From positions 31,071,001-31,135,000 of the forward strand of contig JAAALK010000081.1 in NCBI GenBank assembly GCA_019279435.1: a stretch of 64,000 nucleotides of DNA, in the 5' to 3' direction. Origin of the DNA: Zizania palustris. Its lineage: Eukaryota; Streptophyta; Magnoliopsida; Poales; Poaceae. A program made the position numbers and the translations under genes. Every line of letters starts with the position of its first letter. Positions within the stretch are counted from its first letter, which is position 1. The notes below the pieces were generated by a model, which ran no database searches, was not told the DNA's origin, and was given only the letters and a program-made list of their open reading frames with translations. Shown piece after piece: positions 55,994-64,000 of the stretch.

Positions 55994-58012
55994 ATGTCCG
56001 CCGGGGAGTACCGGTACCAGGCGCTGAAGGAAGCCCTCGCCGCCGCCATCTCCGCAGGGCGCGACCGCCACGGCGACCTCTGTCGCCTCCACGCGGTCGC
56101 CGTCGTCTCGGGTCTTGTCTCCAATGGCTACGTCGCGTCCCTCCTCGTCTCCCGTTACTTCCGACTCGGGGACGCCGACGCGGCACGGAAGGTGTTCGAC
56201 GCGGCGACCCACGCCCACGCCGTCGCGCCTCACAAGCCCCTCCTCTACAATGCCATGCTCCGCGGGTACCTCGCGCACGGCCTCCCCCGGGTGGCGGTCG
56301 GGCTCTTCGGGGAGATGCCGTGCCCGCCCGATCGCCACACGTTCCACCTCGCCGTCACGGCGTGCGCGCGCGCCTCGGAGTTCGAGATCGGCCGGCGTAT
56401 CGGGTTGGACGCGGCTGCCAAGGGGTTCGCACCGGACCTCCTAGTGGGGACGGCCCTGATCGGGATGTATGCTGAAGCCGGGGATATGGGGGCTGCTCGT
56501 GCGGTGTTCGACGGAATGCCACGAAGGGACGCTGTGGCGTGGAATGCGGTGATTGCTGGTTATGCCCGTGCAGGGTGCATGGGCGATGTAGTGGAGCTGT
56601 TTAAAGGGATGAGGTCTGTGGATGGAATGCTTCCGACTGAGGCGACATTGGTGAGCCTGGTTTCTGGTTATGCAAGTTTTTGTTCATGGAAGAGCCGTGG
56701 TATGATGCACGCCATTGTAATCAAGTATGGCTTCCAATCTAACCTCTTTGTTTCCAATGCTCTCCTGGATATGTATGCTGAGTTTGGCTGTTTGAGAGAG
56801 GCTGTGATGTTGTTTCGTCAGATGTCTGCAAAAGATTCTGTTACTTGGAGTACGATGATTGGTGGGCTTGTTCAGAATGGAAGACCAGGTTCTGCTCTTA
56901 AGCTTTTCCGTTGGATGGTCTCAAATTCGACAATTTTGGTCACCAGGTCTATTTTGCTCAATGTGATTATGGCATGTGCTGACTTGGGGGAGTGGAGAGA
57001 AGGAAAATGGGTCAAAGAAAACTATGTCTGCTGTAATGGCTTTGAATTCAAGAGTGATCCCTCTGTGCTAACAGCGTTGATATATATGTATGCAAAGTGT
57101 GGAATGTTAAATTTGTCAGTCAGTCTTCTACAAGGGGTTGCAGAAGTTAGAGATGATGTAGTTGCATGGAATGCTATGATCAAAGGCTGTGGAGAGCTTG
57201 GGCTAGTTGAAAAGGCAGTTGGATTTGTAATAGAAATGCAGAAGATAGGACTTGATCCTGATGCTATTACATTCTTGGAGATCCTACCTATGATCTCATC
57301 AATTCCATCACTGAAAACAGGGATGGAGGCACATGCTCAGATTGTCAGAAGAGGTTTCCTGAATGAAAGGGCAATTGCTAACTCACTTATTAGCATGTAT
57401 GGTCGATGTGGGAGTCTTAGACATTCAATTGATGCCTTCAGTGGGATTGCGGATAAGGATGTAATCTCTTGGACGTCAATGATGCAGGTTTATGCTTGGA
57501 ATGGACTTGGTGATGAAGTTTTTAAGCTTTTTGACATGATGAAGAAAACAGAAATAAAACCAAACCTATACACTTTTCTTGCTGTACTGTTTGCTTGTAA
57601 AAATACAGGTCTTGTTGAGGAAGGAATGGAATTGCTCAAGTTCATGCAAGAGAAGTGTGGTCTAGAGCCAGAAACTGAGCATATTTCATGTATTGTTGAT
57701 ATGCTCATTCGTGTTGGCCGCTTGACTGATGCTTATAACCTGTTAAAAGATAATAGTTCTGAACACTTCAAAAATAAAATATTGTGGGGGACGCTGTTAA
57801 ACGCTTCCTGTTCATGTGGAGATCTGGTGATTGGAGAAGCAGCAGCCAAACATCTCTTATCTCTGGATCCAGAAAATCGGGCAAACTATAAGATGCTTGC
57901 TGATATTTATGTTTCACTTGAGAGAAGGGATGAGGCAGACAATCTCCTAAGAGTATCAGTGTCAAGAGGATTGGACTTGAGACCAGGCTGCTGTTGGATG
58001 GAAGGAGTCTAA
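55994..58012 (+). CDS. pentatricopeptide repeat protein, PLS class with E domain
   Basis: Plant PPR proteins bind organellar RNA in a sequence-specific way; PLS-class members with an E domain usually take part in C-to-U RNA editing in plastids or mitochondria. The gene is intronless, as most PPR genes are, with 672 residues from MSAGEYRYQALKE. The open frame starts earlier (about 55,877), but that part abuts the retrotransposon and begins without ATG, so I use the internal ATG. Repeats are seen throughout, for example DAVAWNAVIAGYARAG, DSVTWSTMIGGLVQNG, DVVAWNAMIKGCGELG and DVISWTSMMQVYAWNG. The C-terminus (HISCIVDMLIRVGRLTDAYNL, ILWGTLLNASCSCGDLVIGE, ANYKMLADIYVSLERRDEAD) is the E region. 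There is no DYW domain. Targeting is not evident in the short N-terminus. No breaks were seen. Confidence 0.93.
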   Translation: MSAGEYRYQALKEALAAAISAGRDRHGDLCRLHAVAVVSGLVSNGYVASLLVSRYFRLGDADAARKVFDAATHAHAVAPHKPLLYNAMLRGYLAHGLPRVAVGLFGEMPCPPDRHTFHLAVTACARASEFEIGRRIGLDAAAKGFAPDLLVGTALIGMYAEAGDMGAARAVFDGMPRRDAVAWNAVIAGYARAGCMGDVVELFKGMRSVDGMLPTEATLVSLVSGYASFCSWKSRGMMHAIVIKYGFQSNLFVSNALLDMYAEFGCLREAVMLFRQMSAKDSVTWSTMIGGLVQNGRPGSALKLFRWMVSNSTILVTRSILLNVIMACADLGEWREGKWVKENYVCCNGFEFKSDPSVLTALIYMYAKCGMLNLSVSLLQGVAEVRDDVVAWNAMIKGCGELGLVEKAVGFVIEMQKIGLDPDAITFLEILPMISSIPSLKTGMEAHAQIVRRGFLNERAIANSLISMYGRCGSLRHSIDAFSGIADKDVISWTSMMQVYAWNGLGDEVFKLFDMMKKTEIKPNLYTFLAVLFACKNTGLVEEGMELLKFMQEKCGLEPETEHISCIVDMLIRVGRLTDAYNLLKDNSSEHFKNKILWGTLLNASCSCGDLVIGEAAAKHLLSLDPENRANYKMLADIYVSLERRDEADNLLRVSVSRGLDLRPGCCWMEGV

Positions 58013-58284
58013 AGCTTGCAATACGTATAGAAGACTTAATTATCATACATGTTTTCTGAAAGTATCTCAATAAAAAATAATGATGGAGGTAGTGCTGCTT
58101 CCCAAAGGAATGAAGGAAATGGAGCTTAAGGTATTTTGCTAATATTTAAGTCTAACTATCGATTATTTATTTCAAATCAAATGGAGCAATTCACACCATG
58201 ATTCTGCTTTGCAATACCTGCATGTACATGAAGTGAAAAGTAAGAGCTTAGAGGAGAGTTGATTGAATCCGTGAAGACTGAAGA
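58013..58284. other. 272-bp spacer between converging PPR and D27 genes
   Basis: Must hold both 3' UTRs or their overlap. An AATAAAAAATAATG polyadenylation-like sequence for the PPR transcript is at about 58,068-58,081. Confidence 0.6.
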
Positions 58285-61200
58285 CTACTCAGTGCAGACT
58301 TTCTTACATTTTGTCTGGAAGCATGGTTGCTTCAATGCTGGGTCATCTTCAGGAGGCTGCTGTCCAAATATCATCTCACAGCTCATGTCTTCAAAATCTG
58401 AAGAGTAAATATATACTTGATGTAAGTAATAGTGTTACATATCTCCTGATACATAATTTCACTATTATCTTTAGTGATTGTCTGCTCTTTTCTTTTGTTT
58501 GCCAACCTAGTGTAGGAAAAAACTGTTTAGTTTGGTTTTTTTGGCACCAGACATGGGGCTGTTTGGTCATTTGGACATACTCTGCAATATAGATGAGTGG
58601 AGAAAGTGAGGAAGGTGATCTGCTAGGACTACTAATAGCACTGCCAGGAAGCTAACATTCATTGGCTACACCCATAGCTAACCACTTGACAGGATAAAAG
58701 GAGTGGGTGCCTTGCAAATTACAGCTCAAATTGATCCTTGTTATGTGGAATGATGTCATAAAATATCAACAACTTTTGACCTATAAAGAATGATTGATGT
58801 TGAAATGTTCAGTGTATCACCATAGAGACTTGGCATTCAAAACTAGTGCTTGTCATAAGTGAGATTGAACCATATTGCTCTGATTATCAAGTCACGCTGG
58901 TTCTTCATTGTCAAGTGAAGGTGCTTTTACCTTTTACTGTATTTTCCTAGCACTACATCGTGGAATGGCTGGAATTGACACTACTGTTCCACTACTTGGT
59001 TCATGCTATTTGCAGTTTCCCACTAAGAATGACAAGTAGGGACTGGCCCTTCTTCTGTACAACTTGCTTGTGATTGCTTTATAACCTGCAAACATGTTGG
59101 CCCCACTTCAGCACTTCCTGTTTCCTAAATGGTAGCCTGTGGTTCCCATACCCAAAAGGGTACAGTTCTCAAATAGTTGGTAGGTAGAGGTGGCATGATC
59201 TTATTGTTTTGATGTGTCAAATTAAGTTCTGTATTTCTCACATGAGAACCTTGATATTAAGGATGCTGACAAAGATAAATTCCCTTTGAGAACTCTTAAC
59301 AGTTGTCTACGGACCTATTACATTGAACATTCAATTTTACTTACTAATGATGCATAAAGTGTAAAGTTGATCTTTTAAGCTCACTTATGTTTTTGGTGGC
59401 TGACAGTATAATATTCCGCTATAGTAAAATTAGATCACTGACATGAGAAGCTGAGGTATGTTGGTCAGGTCCAACACATTTTCCATCTTTACGAGCATGT
59501 TAACATGGAAATCTATTATTAATTACTTGCAAACTTTACGCAGTGGAATGGAGTTTGATTATTTTACCTGTAATTGAACAAATTATATTTAAGCTGTTGT
59601 GTTTACCCACTGATATACTTACTATGCACGCAGCAGGCTACCCTCATGGATCAGAGCAGAGGAAGCTTACTAGGAGACATGCAGACATTCATGCCAAGTG
59701 AATCCTGGATGAACTTCTGGCATGGAATCTTGCAAAGGTTTGTGCACATACCAACACAGTTGGTGCTTTCCAGAAATCTGCTGAGATAGAATAATAAATT
59801 AAAAAGAATAACAGCAACACTGGTATCTTGTGATTATTCATATATCTTTACTTCAGTATTTTTCCTTAGTCCAGTCTTAATCGGGATATTTTGTCTAACA
59901 TAGGTAGAATTGGGAAATATACAGTTTGCGGAGTGTGAGTAGGATTGTCAGTTTGCAATGGACAGTGCAAGCTGTCCCAATCCTACATCTTTCAAATGCT
60001 TTTGACGTAAGGGTTGGCATACTGTAACAGTTCATTCAGAACTACTTGATGGATTCAGAGACTCAAACTCATACCATGTTAACTGAAAATCAAGTTAATA
60101 TTTTTCACCCCAGGCTAAAAGTTAATACTTTTAACACCTGAAGATTTTGTAATATACCAACGAAATGCTGAGAACAGGAAACCGTTTAACCATTATGTTG
60201 TGTGATACCCATTTTTGCTTTACATATATTCATAATAGTCACACTTGCGAATAATTTCTGGATGATGATTGAATTACCTGCATTTAGGGATATATACCAT
60301 GTTTTTCTCTTTCCTTCCGTCAACTTCAGATTCCATGACCTTTGTTCAATGACATAATGATCACTCAGAAGACAATCTATCCATACTAGGGCATATATTC
60401 CATACATGACTGCATTTGATACTGATATTCGCACCAGAAATGCTTTGTAACACTATTTTAAACAATGAAATGCCTTGAAGTTTACTCAATGAAAAAGAAA
60501 GATTATTATATGTAACAACTTTCATGGGGCAGTCTGTTATAAGATGTACTACAGCTATATTTTTCAAATTGACATGTTGAATTCTTTGTTATGAAAACGC
60601 CTTAATCAGGCAGTAACTCTGTGTAGTATATATACCTCACACGGTCCAACCAGCCAAGGAAAGAATATCGTGGTGAACGCAGCAAAGCACTCCCTGGAAA
60701 ATCTTGAAGGTGGCATCATCACCTTGATCTACCGAAAAGAATGATCTCAATCAAATTTGAGGTAAGGAAAAAAAGGAAATCTCCACAGTTTCCTCCAGTT
60801 TTCATATAATGCAGAAATTTCATAATTTTCCTTGTCATGGATTGTGTACTTACCATTGTGAGGATATAGCTTGGCAGTGCTTGTTCAAGAGCTTGGGTCA
60901 CAATCTCGCCCTGCTTATTTAGACTGAAGATTCTTGAGATAGCCAGGGCTGCATCTATCAGGCCCTCGTACCCATCCTTTTCGTTCTTTAACCCTGCAAT
61001 ACATGCATGCATGTTCCTGTCAGTCAGCAAGTTGCTACAAGTTCCTTTCAGAGAATCACCCTTTGCAGTTAATTTGCACCTGAACAAAATGACCTCTCGT
61101 AGTTTGCTTATATGCTGATATATGCACGCACTTCCGTTTGTTGTTAGAAACATGTTAGTTTACCAAATTAATGTGGTGATGCAACTAATTAAGAAGCTCA

Positions 61201-62398
61201 AGCTGCCAGTGTCTTTTGCACTGTATGTACTTTTTTACTTTTATAATACGCTATAAAAAATATTTTATTAATTACTAATGCTGCCCACCGTGTCACTGAC
61301 ACGTGGGTTCACACTGCTATGCCAGTGAGAAGTGAGAAGCTAGTGGTGGAAAAAAACAGTTTGCCCCGTTGGCAGCTTAAGATTAAAAAAACAGTAATTA
61401 ATGAGTATATTTTTTAGTTTTTGTATATTAGTATGTTTTTAGATTATATAGTTTTTTAGGTTTTTTAGAATAAGGTCACACAGATTTGACGTTATTTAAA
61501 AGACGTGTCATGATTTGATATAAAGACTTGTCATCACTGCTCTTTTTTGTTTGAGCATGCTTATGTCAGGAGTTCTAATTGGATTTAGTATTAACTTGTT
61601 TACGTCTTTTTTAATACAGCGGGAGAAAACAAAGAGGACAACAGCCCCTTAGCTTCTCAGTATCCAATACGGCCGTACGTACTTGTGGGACCGGTTTACG
61701 TACGTCCATATATGCATGCATATATAGGATCACGTGATCAACACCTAAATTATTTTTTGCATGTATAAACCATTATTTGTACGTCCCATTTGCATATATA
61801 CTTTCATTTAATACCAAAAAACAGCTCAAGAACTAACATTTATCGGTTTATTCACCATTACTACGTACTACATACGTCTCGATCTTAGCTTTCTTAGCTT
61901 CCACTCGAAAATTCTATCCACTACGTCTAAAACAACATCTACACACACAACTACATACGTGTGTCTACATATATATGTATATATATATATATGTGTGTAT
62001 ATATATGCATGCATGCGTGGCCGATCATTCGAGAGCTCGTATGTACACGCGCGAACTACTATATGCATCAGATGTATGTATGTATATGGGCACGAACCAG
62101 AAGCTTCTTGAAGGTTCCTGGACAGGTACCCAATGGCCAGCTCGTCGAACCAGTTGTCGCGGTACACCGGCGCTTTCATCGTCTTCGTCACCGTTGTCGT
62201 CGTCATCGACATCGCTGCTGCTGCGGCGGCCGTCTCGGTGGTCGCCGGCGCCTCCTCCTGTGGCCTCACCATGACCGCTCGCACCGCCGCTGAGCAACGC
62301 CTCCTACTCCTCCTCCTCTTCACGTAGCTTTGCTTTGCTACTGCTGGTGCCCACACGCAGCCATGATCAAGAAGGAGCCCAAGTCCGGTGAATTCCAT
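58285..62398 (-). CDS. D27: DWARF27 beta-carotene isomerase (strigolactone pathway)
   Basis: D27 is a plastid iron protein that converts all-trans- to 9-cis-beta-carotene, the first committed step to strigolactones, which repress tillering. Six coding exons, assembled by hand: 62098-62398, 60854-60993, 60636-60722, 60278-60339, 59671-59777 and 58285-58397. All borders are GT/AG and phases match, giving 269 residues from MEFTGLGLLL; an ATG 18 bp upstream (MISYIS) would give 275. An Arg/Ser/Ala-rich transit peptide is followed by RDNWFDELAIGYLSRNLQEA, then GYEGLIDAALAISRIF, VMMPPSRFSRECFAAF, FFPWLVGPCE, a Cys-rich TNCVGMCTNLCKIPCQKF and the DUF4033 end DMSCEMIFGQQPPEDDPALK. No breaks were seen. 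Naming it D27 itself, not a paralogue, rests on remembered position near GME-2 on chromosome 11. Confidence 0.92.
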
Positions 62399-62461
62399 GG
62401 AGATGTAAGAGATCATGTTAGAGGTATATATATTTGCAGGTTGCAAAACAAAGGCTATGGT

Positions 62462-62462
<1 letters not shown>

Positions 62463-62500
<38 letters not shown>
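62463..62500. repeat. (AG)19 microsatellite in the D27 leader
   Basis: Perfect dinucleotide run of 38 bp, read as CT on the D27 strand, 65-102 bp upstream of its ATG. CT-rich tracts are common in rice 5' leaders and core promoters. Confidence 0.85.
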
Positions 62501-62502
<2 letters not shown>

Positions 62503-62711
62503 CAATTTGCAAGGAGGAAGGTTGAGAGCAAATGGCAAATGGCTGGGCATGTTTGGTGTGGTGGGAAGGAGGAATCAAATGGCCAATTATGGTGTTAGGG
62601 TTCATACCTTTGCTGGTGTGGACAGTGGACCAGAGAGTTGTCCATCTCTTATGGGCTTTGGTAAATCAATGTTTGTACTTTTTAGTGGGCGAAAAAAAAT
62701 ACAGAGCAGAC

Positions 62712-62811
62712 AAAGAACGTGAATTAACTGATACCAAATCTCGTCAAAACTACAATATTAAGACCCATAATCTTTAAACAAGGTGAGTTCGTGAGGTCTA
62801 TTTAAAAAAAA
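62712..62811 (+). repeat. second 5S-derived retroposon copy, lacking the 5S core
   Basis: Aligns to 602-772: ACCAAATCTC, then ATTAAG, then directly ACCCATAATCTTTAAACAAGG and CTATTTAAAAAAAAT. Relative to the first copy it lacks the 68 bp (654-721) that include box A/box C of 5S. It sits about 315-415 bp upstream of the D27 ATG. Confidence 0.7.
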
Positions 62812-62872
62812 TCAGCCAGTTGTCCAGATTAGGACATATTTAATATTTTTTTCCTACACAAGAAAGTAAGTA

Positions 62873-63022
62873 CTCCCTCTATTCCACATTATAAGTCATT
62901 TTGGTATTTTTAGATTCATTCATAAATCAATGAGCATGAACACATATGTGTCCAAATTAATTGATTTGTTGATGAATCTAAAAAACCAGAATGACTTATA
63001 ATATAGAATAGAACAGAGATAG
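62873..63022. mobile_element. Stowaway MITE, 150 bp, in the D27 upstream region
   Basis: Starts CTCCCTCTATTCCACATTAT. The right end is the inverted counterpart (GACTTATAATATAGAATAG ... GAGATAG). It is flanked by TA on both sides (62,871-62,872 and 63,023-63,024), as Tc1/mariner-derived Stowaways are. A palindromic internal segment around 62,913-62,982 completes the hairpin. Confidence 0.85.
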
Positions 63023-63024
63023 TA

Positions 63025-63693
63025 CATTATTGATACCGTTTTTACTACCGGAGATTTGATAATTTGTTACTCGTGACTTTGTATTTTTGTCGATCAAACC
63101 ACGTTCTTGAGAGCGAGCGGCAAACAATTCAATTTGTCACACGTTTTTAAAAGCGCAATTTCTCTGAAAATTATTACCATTGCTTAGATAACTTTTAAAA
63201 GCTTTATGTTAGTTTTATAACATACTAATATATTATTTAGATAACTCATATATCAATCATTCGGATTATTATATTAGCTTTGCTGTCTCTCAAGTCTCAA
63301 GTACATTAACTCATGCATGCTTCGGCCAGTTTGATAATATTTTTGGAATTTGATGGTTTGGTTTAAAAAAGGGACAAATTTGATGGTACCAACTTCACAT
63401 AGCAAATATTACAGTACCTGATAGATGCACTTTTATCAACTGCCAGCCATACGTCAAAGAACAGATGATATTGAGATATGCACATTTAGAAATTCTGAAC
63501 TTAAGAAGGGAATTGAACAAAATTATAGGTGTCAGCGCACGAATTTGCCATTTTTTATAATCAGATTGGTGAGAATACAGACACAGTTTCCAGATATGGG
63601 ACAAATAAACACTGAAGTGGCAGCAGCAGCAGCAAACACATCCAGCCATGTCTCCAACAAATTCATGGAAATACAGCCGGCAACCAGCATGCA
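63025..63693. other. intergenic spacer upstream of D27 / 3' of the ARL gene
   Basis: AT-rich. No gene is supported. The last 250 bp before 63,693 are probably the ARL 3' UTR. Confidence 0.5.
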
Positions 63694-64000
63694 TCAGCTT
63701 GTGGTAGCCTTGCCGGCGACCTTCTGAGCTATCCAGCCGAGCCCATCGTAGAGGCCGTCGCCGGTGATCGCGCACGAGGCCTGTATGTGCCAGTCGTGGT
63801 TCTTGATGCTGTGGAGGGACAGAGCATCGGTGATCTCGGCTGGCAGCATGGCGTCCTTGAGATCCTGCTTGTTCGCGAACACGAGGACCACCGCGTTATC
63901 GAGGTCCCCGTGCTCAAGCAGCCGGAAGAGCTCATCCTTGATGATGTTGATCCGAGCACGGTCAGTGCTGTCGATCACTACAATTACGGCGTGAGTTCCT
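63694..64000 (-). CDS. ADP-ribosylation factor-like GTPase, ARL5-like, C-terminal part
   Basis: Small Ras-superfamily GTPase; ARL5 proteins act at the trans-Golgi in vesicle tethering. Only the last 100 or so codons lie in the window, as the 5' exons are beyond the right edge. Visible are the VVIDSTDRARI strand that follows the switch II region, the guanine-specificity motif NKQD (in FANKQDLKDAMLPAEI), the G5-like SCAITGDGLYDGLGWI and the stop TGA at 63,694-63,696. The segment SIKNHDWHIQ is characteristic of ARL5 rather than ARF1 or ARL8. A splice acceptor may lie at the very edge (AG/GAACTCAC), so the first bases could be intronic. Confidence 0.88.
   Translation of the reverse strand, partial: GTHAVIVVIDSTDRARINIIKDELFRLLEHGDLDNAVVLVFANKQDLKDAMLPAEITDALSLHSIKNHDWHIQASCAITGDGLYDGLGWIAQKVAGKATTS

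Noticed and set aside
61961..62327. Plus-strand ORFs opposite D27 exon 1
   Set aside because: They mirror the transit-peptide exon and a repeat-rich intron; D27 has better support from family sequence and splice sites.

Overview
This is plant nuclear DNA, almost certainly rice (Oryza). The split genes have GT/AG introns, the exons are GC-rich at their 5' ends, MITEs are dense and LTR retrotransposons are nested. The gene order (CFM3-type CRM protein, PR-4, GDP-mannose epimerase 2, LONGIFOLIA/TRM-like, retrotransposon block, PPR, DWARF27, ARF-like GTPase) fits my memory of rice chromosome 11 long arm read in reverse. That placement is from memory and was not checked.

Layout. 1-5.1 kb: non-genic, with a retroposed 5S rRNA-derived element and a Tourist-type MITE. 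5.1-10.1 kb (+): nine-exon chloroplast CRM splicing factor. 10.8-11.9 kb (-): two-exon PR-4/barwin protein. 11.9-16.7 kb: repeat-rich spacer. 16.7-21.0 kb (+): GDP-mannose 3,5-epimerase, complete except for one missing base in its fourth coding exon, which truncates it in this sequence. 21-25 kb: spacer with two related MITEs. 25.1-27.3 kb (+): LONGIFOLIA/TRM-like protein. 28.6-55.9 kb: one Ty3/gypsy chromovirus whose reverse transcriptase gene is split twice by SIRE/Maximus-type Ty1/copia elements (30,978-42,279 and 42,892-53,476), each with a perfect 5-bp target duplication. The second is a rearranged LTR-internal-LTR-internal-LTR array. 56.0-58.0 kb (+): intronless PPR-E gene starting 131 bp after the gypsy LTR. 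58.3-62.4 kb (-): six-exon DWARF27 gene, assembled by hand because most exons are too short to stand out as ORFs. 63.7 kb to the right edge (-): C-terminal part of an ARL5-like GTPase.

The host genes do not form one pathway. Two act in or on organelles (CFM3 and the PPR protein), D27 starts strigolactone synthesis in plastids, GME feeds ascorbate and cell-wall sugar synthesis, PR-4 is a secreted defence protein, TRM proteins act on cortical microtubules and ARL5 on Golgi traffic. The most notable points are the GME frameshift, the 5S-derived retroposon pair, the tandem copia array made by unequal exchange plus a microhomology deletion, replacement of the PPR promoter by an LTR, repeated CxxC units in the copia Gag coiled coil, and the all-TAG pattern of premature stops in the older retroelement. 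I found no CRISPR array, bacterial operon or new enzymatic system.
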